DNA of 64,000 nt, from contig NZ_VEED01000008.1 in assembly GCF_007678255.1 (NCBI RefSeq), positions 193,046 through 257,045 on the forward strand. Reading direction: 5' to 3'. Source of the DNA: Bacillus sp. X1(2014). Lineage in GTDB: Bacteria; Bacillota; Bacilli; Bacillales_B; DSM-18226. Position 1 is the first letter of the stretch. Every line of letters begins with the position of its first letter. Below the pieces are notes generated by a model, which saw only the letters and a program-made list of their open reading frames with translations, searched no databases and was not told the origin of the DNA. This document shows positions 8,143 through 17,088 of the stretch, piece after piece. The position numbers and the translations under genes were made by a program.

Positions 8143-9474
8143 ATGAGTGCAGATAAAAATATTCTTGATTCATTAAATAAAATCGATTTATTTTTTCAAT
8201 TATTTAACGATATGTCAGATTTAGTCTACCTTACAAAAGTGGGAGAGGACGGTCAGTTTAGCTATGTACTGGCGAATGAGCCTGCTCAGAACTTTTCGGG
8301 ACTAACGTCAAAATCCTTTGGTAAGCCCTTAGACGAAGTATTACCTGAAGAAGTTTTTCATATAATCGATGAGAAATACAAGCAGGCGATAGCTGCGAAG
8401 GCGTCAATTACATACGAAGATCGGATTGTTTTCTCTCCATCATACTCAAATAGGCTGAATAATAAATATGCACCTGGTCAGTTCGTTTATTGGGAATCAA
8501 CTATTACCCCTTTTTGCAATCAAGAAGAGGAATGTACCCATTTGTTGGCGGTGGTACGTGATGTAACCGAAAGAAAAGAGAGAGAAAATGAATTAAAACG
8601 GATGAATGACCGTTTTGAACTAGTGTGGAACAGTGCCGCAGATGCGATGTATACTTTTGATCGACACCAAAACTTTGTATCGGTAAATAAATCATTTACA
8701 AATTTATTAGGTTGGACCGAGGAGGAAATTCTTAATGATCGGACCATTAGTATTATTCCAAAGAACAGTAAAGAGGATTTAAAGGATATTATTAAGAGGG
8801 TTAAAAGTGGTGAAGTGGTTCCTTCCCATGAAGTTCAGCGGATTACAAAGGAAGGGAAATTAATTGATGTATTAGCATCCTATTCCCCTATTTATGATGG
8901 TATCGGAAATTGGGATGGAGCTGTGGTGGTATATAAAGATATTTCTGAAAGAAAAAAGTATGAAGAACAATTAAAACACCATGCCCTCCATGATTATTTA
9001 ACAGGAATGCCTAATCGAAATTTCTTTGCAAAAATGTTAAAAGAAGAAATGACCCGAGCGGAAAAGTCTAAAAGAACACTTGCTGTGTTTTATCTTGATA
9101 TCGATAAATTTAAAGTCATTAATGATACTTTAGGGCATGATATTGGTGATGAATTACTAAAGGAATTTTCAAGGCGCGTAAAAGCTTGTATTCGAGAGAA
9201 AGATTTACTGGCTCGAATAGGCGGTGACGAGTTTGGCATTCTTATTACTAACTTACATGATAAAAAGAAATCCATTGAAATTGCAGAAAGAATCTTATCC
9301 TCCTTCAGTAACAATTGGGTAATCGAGGGGCACCATTTAAAAGTAGCTTCAAGTATTGGCATATCCTTCTATTCTGATCCCTATAAACAGGATGAAAAAT
9401 TGCTGCTCAAACAAGCAGATATAGCCCTATACAAAGCAAAAGAAAACGGCAGAGGTAACTATCAGGTCTATTAG
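8143..9474 (+). CDS. PAS-PAS-GGDEF protein, putative diguanylate cyclase
   Basis: 443 residues without membrane segments. Two PAS/PAC sensor units (about 10-145, ending in TPFCNQEEECTHLLAVVRDV, and 150-270, ending in VVVYKDISERKK) precede a GGDEF domain (280-443). The catalytic signature GGDEF is intact at 360-364 and the product-inhibition I-site RxxD (Arg351-Asp354) is present five residues upstream, so c-di-GMP synthesis with feedback inhibition is expected. LHDYLTGMPNRNFF is the usual start of the domain. No EAL domain is present. The ATG is preceded by GAAAGGCG. Upstream 7921-8142 is AT-rich without a promoter I would assign. It is followed by a strong terminator. Confidence 0.9.
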   Translation: MSADKNILDSLNKIDLFFQLFNDMSDLVYLTKVGEDGQFSYVLANEPAQNFSGLTSKSFGKPLDEVLPEEVFHIIDEKYKQAIAAKASITYEDRIVFSPSYSNRLNNKYAPGQFVYWESTITPFCNQEEECTHLLAVVRDVTERKERENELKRMNDRFELVWNSAADAMYTFDRHQNFVSVNKSFTNLLGWTEEEILNDRTISIIPKNSKEDLKDIIKRVKSGEVVPSHEVQRITKEGKLIDVLASYSPIYDGIGNWDGAVVVYKDISERKKYEEQLKHHALHDYLTGMPNRNFFAKMLKEEMTRAEKSKRTLAVFYLDIDKFKVINDTLGHDIGDELLKEFSRRVKACIREKDLLARIGGDEFGILITNLHDKKKSIEIAERILSSFSNNWVIEGHHLKVASSIGISFYSDPYKQDEKLLLKQADIALYKAKENGRGNYQVY

Positions 9475-9482
9475 AATTAATT

Positions 9483-9539
9483 GGGTGCCTGACACCACAG
9501 ATGGACTTTTATCCATCTATGGTGTCAGGCACCCTTTTT
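9483..9539. terminator. Long palindromic terminator with GGTGCCTGACACC arms
   Basis: The sequence between 9483 and 9534 folds into a stem of more than 20 bp (GGGTGCCTGACACCACAGAT arm against its complement, one mismatch) with a short loop and ends in TTTTT. Each arm contains GGTGCCTGACACC, also found in part at 6315-6377 and at 16415-16428. Confidence 0.85.
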
Positions 9540-9563
9540 CTAAAAAAATAGGCTTTATTGTTA

Positions 9564-9594
9564 TTGACATTGACGTTGCGTAAAGGTGTATCGT
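9564..9594 (+). promoter_or_regulatory. MerR-type promoter with 19-nt spacer
   Basis: TTGACA (9564-9569) and TATCGT (9589-9594) are separated by 19 nt, the elongated spacer that MerR-family activators need. The spacer holds TTGACGTTGCGTAAAGGTG, resembling operators of the TipA/Mta group. It lies just upstream of the MerR gene, so autoregulation is expected. Confidence 0.7.
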
Positions 9595-9619
9595 TAGTTT
9601 TACAAGGAGGGGAAAACGA

Positions 9620-10387
9620 ATGGAATATACTGTGCAGAAGCTTGGAAGTCTAGCAGGAGTTAGCACCAGAACACTTCGGTATTATGATGAAATTGGGATT
9701 CTTAAGCCGGCAAGAATTAATTCGTCAGGATATCGAATCTATGGTCAAGCAGAAGTAGATCGCTTGCAGCAAATCTTATTTTACAGGGAATTAGGAATCA
9801 GTTTAGAGAACATAAAAGAAATCGTAACGGCTCCTTCCTTTGACGGGGCATCTGCACTTAAAGAGCATCGTAAAAAACTCCTTGAAAAAAAGGAACAATT
9901 AGAATTGTTAATTGCAAATGTGGATAAGACAATTGCAGTAACAGAAGGGAGAATGAAAATGTCAAATAAAGAAAAGTTCGAGGGCTTTAAGAAAAAAATG
10001 GTGGATGAAAATGAGAAAAAATATGGAAAAGAGATTCGTGAAAAGTACGGCGATGATACTGTAAATAAGTCCAATGCAAAGCTTCAGAATATGACACAAG
10101 AGCAATATGAGGAGGTGACTAAGTTAGCTGAACTGATCACTGAAACCCTTGCTGAGGCTTATAAAACAGGAAACCCCGCAGGAGATTTAGCTCAAAAAGC
10201 TGCTGCTCTCCATAAACAATGGTTAACCTACTATTGGAATGAATATAGTAAGGAAGCTCATGCAGGCCTTGCACAAATGTATGTGGATGATGAAAGATTT
10301 ACCGCCTATTATGATAAAGAACAGCCTGGTACGGCAGCGTTTCTAAGAGATGCCATTCATATTTATACTGGTGTTAATCCCGCGTAA
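9620..10387 (+). CDS. MerR-family regulator with TipAS ligand-binding domain (Mta-like)
   Basis: 255 residues. Residues 1-70 form a MerR winged helix (YTVQKLGSLAGVSTRTLRYY DEIGIL, then GYRIYGQAEVDRLQQI), 75-110 a dimerising coiled coil, and 115-255 a TipAS domain that binds hydrophobic or antibiotic-like ligands (TQEQYEEVTKLAEL; LHKQWLTYYWNEYSKEAHAGLAQMYVDDERF). B. subtilis Mta activates multidrug efflux genes; here no efflux pump is adjacent, so the regulon is probably distant. AAGGAGGGG precedes the ATG. Monocistronic between its own promoter and a terminator. Confidence 0.88.
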   Translation: MEYTVQKLGSLAGVSTRTLRYYDEIGILKPARINSSGYRIYGQAEVDRLQQILFYRELGISLENIKEIVTAPSFDGASALKEHRKKLLEKKEQLELLIANVDKTIAVTEGRMKMSNKEKFEGFKKKMVDENEKKYGKEIREKYGDDTVNKSNAKLQNMTQEQYEEVTKLAELITETLAEAYKTGNPAGDLAQKAAALHKQWLTYYWNEYSKEAHAGLAQMYVDDERFTAYYDKEQPGTAAFLRDAIHIYTGVNPA

Positions 10388-10703
10388 GACTGATGTTTAA
10401 AACGGTATTAAGATTCCCTGTAAGACAACAATAGTCTTGCAGGATTTTTTTTATTACTTTTAGGATCTTTTAGTATTTTAGTATTTAAATTTAGGATTTT
10501 GGTGTAAAACACCAAATCGCACTTTATTACATCAACGCGGCTCTGTGTAACTGGAATATTTTGAACTTTTTTCACGTAATTGACAAAAATGGATAGTGCC
10601 TCTAAAGTTATATATGTCATAATAATTTTAAAATTTACTATATTATTATATTTCTGATAAAAGGAATACATAAAAACAAACGAATGAACAGGTAGGTGCA
10701 AAT
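10388..10703 (+). other. Intergenic region: mta terminator and peptide-importer promoter
   Basis: Holds a terminator (10417-10452; CCTGTAAGAC against GTCTTGCAGG, then T8) and, further on, TTGACA (10580-10585) and TAAAGT (10603-10608) with a 17-nt spacer as the best promoter for the importer operon, leaving a leader of about 90 nt that is very AT-rich. I see no riboswitch here. A 97-codon minus-strand frame across the region overlaps both signals and has no ribosome site. Confidence 0.5.
10417..10452 (+). terminator. Terminator of the MerR/TipAS gene
   Basis: CCTGTAAGAC (10417-10426) pairs with GTCTTGCAGG (10434-10443; one G-U), followed by T8. Confidence 0.8.
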
Positions 10704-11717
10704 GTGGAAAAGGATCCTATTCTTCGAATAAAAGACTTAAAGGTGTCTTTTCAATCAGGGAAAAAATTCGTTCCGGCTGTCGATGGTATCAGTTTTGATT
10801 TAAAGGATGGCGAAATATTAGGGATCGTTGGTGAATCAGGAAGTGGTAAAAGTGTCACTTCTCTAACGGCCATGGGGTTGATTCCTTCACCACCAGGGAA
10901 AATCGAGAATGGCGAAATTATCTTTGAAGGTAAAGACTTGAAAAATTTATCCGAAAAAGAATGGCGCAAAATCCGCGGTAATCAAATTTCAATGATATTT
11001 CAAGAACCAATGACATCATTAAATCCGCTGTTTACGATTGGTAATCAATTAATTGAAGCGATTCGCTTACATACAGACCTTTCAAAGAAAGAAGCAATGG
11101 CACGAAGTATTGAATTATTAAAGCTTGTTGGAATCCCAAGGGCAGAAGGAATAATTAAAGATCATCCCCACCAGCTTTCGGGAGGAATGAGGCAGCGAGT
11201 TATGATTGCCATGGCTATGGCCTGCAATCCTAGGGTGTTGATTGCGGACGAGCCAACAACCGCACTCGATGTGACTATTCAAGCACAAATCCTAGCATTG
11301 ATGAAGGATTTAAATAGGAAGACAAATACAACGATCATTCTCATTACACATGATTTAGGGGTCGTTGCTGAAATCTGTGAACGTGTCATTGTCATGTATG
11401 CTGGGCAAATCGTCGAGCAGGGTGATGTTAGAACGATTCTCAAAAATCCTCAACATCCTTATACGAAGGGCCTACTAAAATCTGTACCCGATTTAAGAGG
11501 GAAAACAGATCGGCTGTATAGTATTCCAGGCACAGTTCCTACTCCAGGGACGATTCATAAAGGCTGTCGATTTGCGGCAAGATGCACGGAGGCATTCGCG
11601 GAGTGCCAGGAAGAAACACCAGATTTATTTAAAATGGAAAAAGACGGACATGAAGTACGCTGTTTCCTACATACATTGAAGAAGGAGAGTGACAACCATG
11701 TCAGAGTTTCTTCTTGA
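10704..11717 (+). CDS. dppD: Peptide ABC importer ATP-binding protein (DppD/OppD type)
   Basis: 337 residues. ATPase of an oligopeptide/dipeptide importer. Walker [10 protein letters not shown]-loop [10 protein letters not shown], signature LSGGMRQR, Walker [13 protein letters not shown] and H-loop THDLGVV are all intact. The C-terminal extension with conserved cysteines ([16 protein letters not shown]) is the oligopeptide-transporter C-terminal region that can carry an Fe-S cluster in Opp/Dpp ATPases. The start is GTG with AGGTAGGTG upstream. It is the first gene of the D-F-A-B-C operon and overlaps the next gene by 20 nt. Confidence 0.88.
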   Translation: MEKDPILRIKDLKVSFQSGKKFVPAVDGISFDLKDGEILGIVGESGSGKSVTSLTAMGLIPSPPGKIENGEIIFEGKDLKNLSEKEWRKIRGNQISMIFQEPMTSLNPLFTIGNQLIEAIRLHTDLSKKEAMARSIELLKLVGIPRAEGIIKDHPHQLSGGMRQRVMIAMAMACNPRVLIADEPTTALDVTIQAQILALMKDLNRKTNTTIILITHDLGVVAEICERVIVMYAGQIVEQGDVRTILKNPQHPYTKGLLKSVPDLRGKTDRLYSIPGTVPTPGTIHKGCRFAARCTEAFAECQEETPDLFKMEKDGHEVRCFLHTLKKESDNHVRVSS

Positions 11718-12666
11718 GGTTAATGGGTTAAAAAAGTACTTCCCGATTACAGGCGGCCTGTTTGGAACAAAGCAAGGCGAAGTCAAAGCGGTTGACGATG
11801 TATCTTTTTACGTTAGAAAAGGAGAGACATTGGGTATCGTTGGTGAAAGCGGTTGCGGAAAATCTACCACCGGCCGGCTCCTTATGCGTTTGATTGAAGC
11901 TAGCGATGGAAAGATTGTTTTTGAAGATAAAGAGATTACTAGTTTGTCAAAGTCGGAATTAAGAAAAACGCGCCGGGATATCCAAATGGTATTCCAAGAT
12001 CCTTATGCATCACTTAATCCAAGACATTCTATTGAACAGATTCTAGAAGAGCCTTTGACCGTACATGGTATTGGGACAAAAGAGGAACGCAAAAAGCAAG
12101 TAAGAGATATGCTTGAAGTCGTAGGCTTAAGCAGCTACCATGCCAAAAGATATCCCCACCAATTCAGCGGTGGTCAGCGTCAGCGGATTGGAATTGCAAA
12201 AGCTTTAATGACGAAACCGAAACTAATTATTGCGGATGAGCCTGTGTCAGCGCTCGATGTGTCCATTCAAGCCCAGGTTCTCAATCTGATGAAGGACATT
12301 CAAAAAGAATTTCAGCTTACATACATTTTTATCGCTCATGATTTAGGAGTCGTACGCCATATTAGTGATCGCGTAGGCGTTATGTATTTAGGAAGATTAA
12401 TAGAGTTAGCTGAAAGTGAGGAGCTTTATGAGAATCCAAAGCATCCATACACAAAAGCACTTCTATCAGCTGTACCAATACCAGATCCAGATATTAAGAG
12501 GGAAACCATTTTAATTGAAGGAGAACTTCCCAGTCCAGCAAATCCTCCTTCAGGTTGTGCCTTCCATACACGCTGCTCACATGTGATGGATTTTTGTAAA
12601 AAGACTAGACCAGCGGAACAAAACCTAAATGGTCATTTTGTCGCATGTCACTTATATAACAAGTGA
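11698..12666 (+). CDS. dppF: Peptide ABC importer ATP-binding protein (DppF/OppF type)
   Basis: 322 residues, second ATPase of the importer, forming a heterodimer with DppD. Walker A GESGCGKS, Q-loop FQDPYASLNP, signature FSGGQRQR, Walker B LIIADEPVSALD, H-loop AHDLGVV. The C-terminal part has the cysteine pattern GCAFHTRCSH-FC-ACHL. I start it at the ATG 11698 because AAGGAG is about 10 nt upstream; a GTG at 11689 sits too close to that site. The start lies inside the end of dppD, which suggests translational coupling. Confidence 0.88.
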   Translation: MSEFLLEVNGLKKYFPITGGLFGTKQGEVKAVDDVSFYVRKGETLGIVGESGCGKSTTGRLLMRLIEASDGKIVFEDKEITSLSKSELRKTRRDIQMVFQDPYASLNPRHSIEQILEEPLTVHGIGTKEERKKQVRDMLEVVGLSSYHAKRYPHQFSGGQRQRIGIAKALMTKPKLIIADEPVSALDVSIQAQVLNLMKDIQKEFQLTYIFIAHDLGVVRHISDRVGVMYLGRLIELAESEELYENPKHPYTKALLSAVPIPDPDIKRETILIEGELPSPANPPSGCAFHTRCSHVMDFCKKTRPAEQNLNGHFVACHLYNK

Positions 12667-12716
12667 TTTGCAGCATTAATGATAAAAACACAAAATATAA
12701 GGGGGTAAAAAGTCTG

Positions 12717-14333
12717 ATGAAGAAGAGGTCTTTTAAACTGCTGTTAATATCTCTATTAGCCATCAGTATGTTATTAGTTGGCTGTAACAGCAAAACGAAT
12801 GAAGAAGCAGGCGGCAAAAAAGATCCTGCCACAAGTGGCGGAGCGAAAAAGGATACACTAGTATATGGTCGTGGTGGAGATTCTACATCTCTAGATCCGA
12901 TTACAACAACTGAAGGTGAAGCATTCAAAGTAACAGAAAATATCTATGAAACATTAATCCAATATGGTGACCAAGATACCACGATTAATCCAGGACTTGC
13001 TGAATCATGGGAAGTGACACCTGATGGCTTAACTTACACCTTCAAGCTTCGCCAAGGAGTTAAATTCCATGACGGTACTGATTTTAATGCAGATGCGGTT
13101 GTATTTAACTTTAACCGCTGGATGGATGGAGATGCTGATAAGTTCCCTTATTACACTATGTTTGGTGGATTTAAAAAGGATGAGGGCCACGTTATTAAAG
13201 AAGTTAAAGCTTTAGATACCAATACTGTTCAATTTGTTCTAAAACGTCCACAGGCTCCATTCTTAAAGAACCTAGCGATGTCTCCATTTGGAATCGCAAG
13301 CCCTGCAGCTGTTGAAAAATACGGTGACAAGTTTAGACAAAATCCAGTTGGGACAGGTCCATTTAAATTTGTTGAGTGGAAAGAAAACGATACGATTACA
13401 CTTGAAAAGAACCCTGACTATTGGCAACAAGGCCTGCCTAAGTTAAACAAAGTTATTTTCCGTGTCATCCCTGAAAATACTGCACGTCTTAATGCTCTTG
13501 CCAATGGTGAGATTGACGTGATGGATGGACTAAATAACTCAGATGAGGCAACTGTTAAAGGAAATGCCAACCTCCAAGTAATTGAACGTCCATCAATGAA
13601 CGTTGGTTATATCGGTTTAACAACTACTCGTAAACCATTTGATAATAAACTTGTTCGTCAAGCGATTAACTACGCTGTCGATAAAAAATCAATTATTGAT
13701 GCATTTTATGGTGGGAAAGCTCTAGAGGCTGTCAATCCAATGCCTCCTTCCATCGAAGGCTATAATAAGTCAGTTGAGCCGTACCCATATGATTTAGAGA
13801 AAGCTAAAGCATTGTTGAAAGAAGCAGGATATGAAAAAGGATTTGAAATCGACTTATGGGCAATGCCTGTTGCGCGCCCTTATATGCCAGAAGCACAAAA
13901 AGTAGCTGAAGTTATTCAAGAGAGCTTAAGCAAAATCAACGTCAAAGCCAAAATCCAATCTGTTGACTGGGCTACTTACTTAGATAAAGCAGCAAAAGGT
14001 GAATTTGATATGTTCATGCTTGGCTGGACAGGTGACAATGGGGACCCTGATAACTTCCTATATACATTACTTGATAAAGACAGCATTGGAAGTAATAACT
14101 ATTCCCAATACAGCAATGACAAATTACATGACGTTTTAATTAAAGCACAAACAGAAATTGATCAAGCAAAACGTAATGCATTATACGAAGAAGCACAAGT
14201 AATTATCCATGATGATGCGCCGTGGGTTCCACTTGTTCACTCTACACCGCTGTTAGCAGCAGGGAAAGATGTAGCAAATTACTTACCGCACCCAACTGGA
14301 TCAGAAGCATTAACTAAAGTTGAATTTAAATAA
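12717..14333 (+). CDS. dppE: Peptide-binding lipoprotein of the ABC importer (SBP family 5)
   Basis: 538 residues. The N-terminus is a lipoprotein signal: Lys-Lys-Arg, a hydrophobic core and the lipobox LLVGC, with the cysteine at about residue 23, followed by a Gly/Lys/Thr spacer. The mature protein is a family-5 solute-binding protein: SLDPITTTEGEAFKVTENIYETL, LAESWEVTPDGLTYTFKLRQ, GVKFHDGTDF, PVGTGPFKF and NPDYWQ are characteristic. It catches peptides (or glutathione/opine-like ligands; undecided) outside the membrane. The ATG at 12717 has AAGGGGG some 12 nt upstream, longer than usual; an upstream frame opening at 12663 would put the signal peptide internal. Confidence 0.88.
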   Translation: MKKRSFKLLLISLLAISMLLVGCNSKTNEEAGGKKDPATSGGAKKDTLVYGRGGDSTSLDPITTTEGEAFKVTENIYETLIQYGDQDTTINPGLAESWEVTPDGLTYTFKLRQGVKFHDGTDFNADAVVFNFNRWMDGDADKFPYYTMFGGFKKDEGHVIKEVKALDTNTVQFVLKRPQAPFLKNLAMSPFGIASPAAVEKYGDKFRQNPVGTGPFKFVEWKENDTITLEKNPDYWQQGLPKLNKVIFRVIPENTARLNALANGEIDVMDGLNNSDEATVKGNANLQVIERPSMNVGYIGLTTTRKPFDNKLVRQAINYAVDKKSIIDAFYGGKALEAVNPMPPSIEGYNKSVEPYPYDLEKAKALLKEAGYEKGFEIDLWAMPVARPYMPEAQKVAEVIQESLSKINVKAKIQSVDWATYLDKAAKGEFDMFMLGWTGDNGDPDNFLYTLLDKDSIGSNNYSQYSNDKLHDVLIKAQTEIDQAKRNALYEEAQVIIHDDAPWVPLVHSTPLLAAGKDVANYLPHPTGSEALTKVEFK

Positions 14334-14342
14334 TCATGGCTG

Positions 14343-14373
14343 AAAAGGGGAGGGAGTTTAGCCTCCTCTTTTG
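14343..14373 (+). terminator. Intra-operon terminator-like hairpin after dppE
   Basis: GGGGAGG pairs with CCTCCTC (one G-U), with AAAA/TTTT extending the stem and T-rich sequence after it. Such a hairpin between the binding-protein gene and the permease genes usually raises the relative level of the binding protein. Confidence 0.65.
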
Positions 14374-14416
14374 TTAGCTAAGCACATAACTTTTGAAAAA
14401 ATGGTTTTGTTGCAGC

Positions 14417-14436
14417 GTCTAGCTAGGCGCTTATGC
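14417..14436. repeat. Remnant of the intergenic repeat between dppE and dppB
   Basis: GTCTAGCT joined directly to AGGCGCTTATGC: the left and right tips of the element at 44981-45128 with the centre lost. Confidence 0.45.
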
Positions 14437-14457
14437 TATACAGTGAGGTGAAATAAT

Positions 14458-15465
14458 TTGTTAACATATACAGTCCGCCGGGTGTTTTCATTAATACCTG
14501 TTTTAATAGGGATGACGCTTGTTGTTTTTGCCATTATCCATGCTATTCCAGGAAATCCCGCTCAGGTAATTCTTGGTCAGAGAGCAACGGCAGAATCTAT
14601 TGCCACGTTAACGAAGGAATTAGGGTTGGACAGGCCTTGGTACATACAATACGTAGATTATATTAATGCACTGCTGCACGGGGATTTAGGTGTTTCACTA
14701 CGGACAAGGGGGCCAATCAACGAAGAAATATGGCCTTACCTAGCAGCAACGGCAGAACTAACTGTTGTAGCTATGTTTATTGCCATCATTGTTGGAGTTA
14801 ATGCAGGGATCGTTAGTGCCTGGTTTTCCAAATCATGGTTTGATTATGTTGCGATGGTGCTTGCACTGATTGGTGTGTCACTGCCGATTTTTTGGCTTGG
14901 TTTAATGGAACAATGGGTGTTTTCTATTGAATTAGGATGGCTGCCGACGACAGGAAGAGAGAATGTAAGAGACCCTGTTTCATCGATTACTAATTTCTAT
15001 TTAATAGATACTTTAATACAAGGAAGAACCGATCAGTTTATTACGGTCCTAAAACATCTGGTCCTGCCTAGTATTGCCCTTGCCACCATTCCAATGGCGA
15101 TTATTGCTAGAATGACGCGGGCAACCATGCTTGAGGTGATGAAGTCGGATTATGTCCGTACAGCGAGAGCAAAAGGACTAAGCATGTTTTGGGTCGTATA
15201 TAAGCATTCCTTAAAAAATGCTGTCATCCCTGTATTAACAATTATCGGGCTGCAAACGGGACTTTTACTTGGAGGAGCAATTCTAACGGAAACGATCTTT
15301 GGCTGGCCGGGAATTGGAAGATACCTCTATGATGCCATCGGATACCGTGATTATCCGGTTATACAGTCAGGGATTTTAATTATTGCGGCAATCTTTGTAC
15401 TTATTAATTTAATCGTGGATTTATTGTATGTATTTGTAGACCCGCGAATTAAATATACGAAATAG
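14458..15465 (+). CDS. dppB: Peptide ABC importer permease (DppB type)
   Basis: 335 residues with six membrane segments. N-terminal TYTVRRVFSLIPVLIGMTLVVF and the PGNPA and GLDRPW segments are typical of DppB/OppB. The cytoplasmic EAA loop that contacts the ATPases is YVRTARAKGLS (about residue 230). Translation starts at TTG 14458, with GAGGTGA six nt upstream. It is separated from dppE by 124 nt that contain a hairpin and a remnant of an intergenic repeat, and is followed 16 nt later by dppC. Confidence 0.88.
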   Translation: MLTYTVRRVFSLIPVLIGMTLVVFAIIHAIPGNPAQVILGQRATAESIATLTKELGLDRPWYIQYVDYINALLHGDLGVSLRTRGPINEEIWPYLAATAELTVVAMFIAIIVGVNAGIVSAWFSKSWFDYVAMVLALIGVSLPIFWLGLMEQWVFSIELGWLPTTGRENVRDPVSSITNFYLIDTLIQGRTDQFITVLKHLVLPSIALATIPMAIIARMTRATMLEVMKSDYVRTARAKGLSMFWVVYKHSLKNAVIPVLTIIGLQTGLLLGGAILTETIFGWPGIGRYLYDAIGYRDYPVIQSGILIIAAIFVLINLIVDLLYVFVDPRIKYTK

Positions 15466-15481
15466 AGGAGGGGAACTAAAA

Positions 15482-16381
15482 GTGGCGGAACTTGCAAAAA
15501 AACCGGCAAATATCACGACGGTAATTGTTGAAGAAAAGCTGACACCTCCCTGGAAAGAAGCATGGATTTCATTTTATAAAAACCGATTAGCCTTAGTTGG
15601 GTTAGGGATTGTTGTCTTTTTTATCATTATTGCAATAATTGCCCCGATTATTGCTCCTTATAGTTATAAAGAACAAGTCCTAACCGACCGAATGCTCCCG
15701 CCTTCTAGTGATCACTGGTTTGGGACAGATGACTTTGGCCGTGATATTTTTTCGCGGATTGTTTATGGTGCTAGAATATCTTTGTGGGTAGGCTTTTTCT
15801 CAGTATTAGGGTCTGTTGTGGCAGGGACATTCCTTGGAATTGTTGCTGGTTACTACGGCCGCTGGGTAGATGCAATTATCTCGCGCATTTTTGATATTAT
15901 GCTAGCCTTTCCAAGTATTCTTTTGGCGATTGCAGTTGTTTCAATTTTGGGACCTTCCTTGCAAAATGCATTGATTGCGATTGCAGTTATTAATATCCCG
16001 AACTTTGGACGACTTGTTCGCTCTAAGGTATTAAGTGTGAAACAGGAAGAATATATTATGGCGGCCCGTGCGGTCGGAATGAAAGATTCACGAATTCTAC
16101 TTCGTCATATTTTACCAAATAGTATATCACCAGTAATCGTCCAAGCTACTCTAGCGATTGCTACAGCCATTATTGAGGCTGCTGCTCTAGGTTTTCTTGG
16201 TATGGGGGCACAGGCACCGACACCTGAATGGGGGAAAATGCTTGCTGATTCCAAAAACTATATCACACAGGCACCATGGACATTATTCTTCCCAGGGATA
16301 GCCATTATGCTGACCGTCCTTGGCTTTAACTTAATGGGCGATGGACTAAGGGATATCCTAGACCCGAAAATGAAACAATAG
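15482..16381 (+). CDS. dppC: Peptide ABC importer permease (DppC type)
   Basis: 299 residues with six membrane segments. The N-terminal cytoplasmic stretch (WKEAWISFYKNRLALVGLGI) and the HWFGTDDFGRDIFSRIVYGARISL motif identify the DppC/OppC branch; the EAA loop reads YIMAARAVGMKD. It pairs with DppB as the membrane channel. The start is GTG with GAGGAGGGG upstream. Last gene of the operon; a hairpin follows at 16386-16413. Confidence 0.88.
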   Translation: MAELAKKPANITTVIVEEKLTPPWKEAWISFYKNRLALVGLGIVVFFIIIAIIAPIIAPYSYKEQVLTDRMLPPSSDHWFGTDDFGRDIFSRIVYGARISLWVGFFSVLGSVVAGTFLGIVAGYYGRWVDAIISRIFDIMLAFPSILLAIAVVSILGPSLQNALIAIAVINIPNFGRLVRSKVLSVKQEEYIMAARAVGMKDSRILLRHILPNSISPVIVQATLAIATAIIEAAALGFLGMGAQAPTPEWGKMLADSKNYITQAPWTLFFPGIAIMLTVLGFNLMGDGLRDILDPKMKQ

Positions 16382-16385
16382 ATAT

Positions 16386-16413
16386 AGAGACTCCTGTGCG
16401 GGTCTCTTTCTTT
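16386..16413 (+). terminator. Terminator of the peptide importer operon
   Basis: AGAGAC (16386-16391) pairs with GTCTCT (16402-16407), followed by TTCTTTT. Immediately after it lies a half copy of the GGTGCCTGACACC motif, read as TGGTGTCAGGTACCA. Confidence 0.6.
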
Positions 16414-16523
16414 TGGTGTCAGGTACCAATTAATCATTCTTTCTTAAAAAATTGTCTAAAATCTCAAAATAGCATTATAATTATGCTTAATAATTTGTTT
16501 TATCCTATTGGGGGTTTGAGATT

Positions 16524-17039
16524 TTGGAGAGCATAGAAAAGAGTATTGTTTTTATTGGCTTCATGGGTGCCGGAAAAACTACGATTGGCAAGAAGGTCGC
16601 GGCTAAACTTAACCGTGAATTTATTGATATTGATGAAAGAATTGAAAAAGAGTATAACATGCCGGTGTCTCAGATTTTTACTGAATTTGGTGAGACCGAA
16701 TTTAGAGATAGAGAAAAAAGCTTAATTGTGAGTCTAGCAGAACAGAAGCAAAAAGTTATTTCTGTAGGCGGAGGTGCCTTCCTTCAAAAAGAGATTAGAG
16801 AGACGTGTTTAGCATCTTGTATTGTGATTTTCCTCGAACTATCATTGGAAGCCTGGAAGGATCGATTAGAATTAATTATTGATAGCCGTCCGGTATTAAA
16901 AGGAAAGTCAATGGAAGAAATGGGAGAGCTTTTTTATAAAAGACAAGATATTTACAAGAACCATCATGTAAAGATTTCCACCGATCATAAAAGCGCGGAG
17001 GAAATTGCGGACCTAATTGTAAAAGAAATAAATTCTTAG
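16524..17039 (+). CDS. aroK: Shikimate kinase
   Basis: 171 residues. Phosphorylates shikimate with ATP, step five of the chorismate pathway, in the cytosol. Walker A GFMGAGKTT (residues 12-20), the shikimate-binding Asp in FIDIDERIEKE, the Arg in GETEFRDRE, and the Gly-rich SVGGGAF that replaces Walker B are all present; the lid Arg is in DSRPVL. Starts at TTG with GGGGG about 8 nt upstream. A dehydroquinase gene follows after 49 nt, so the two are probably cotranscribed. Confidence 0.88.
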   Translation: MESIEKSIVFIGFMGAGKTTIGKKVAAKLNREFIDIDERIEKEYNMPVSQIFTEFGETEFRDREKSLIVSLAEQKQKVISVGGGAFLQKEIRETCLASCIVIFLELSLEAWKDRLELIIDSRPVLKGKSMEEMGELFYKRQDIYKNHHVKISTDHKSAEEIADLIVKEINS

Positions 17040-17088
17040 GTGGACAAAACTTTTAGAAGTTTCAAAAGATCAATAAGGAGTGGGGAAA

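Noticed and set aside
10408..10701. 97-codon minus-strand frame between the MerR gene and the peptide importer
   Set aside because: It overlaps a clear terminator and the importer promoter, has no ribosome site and no recognisable composition.
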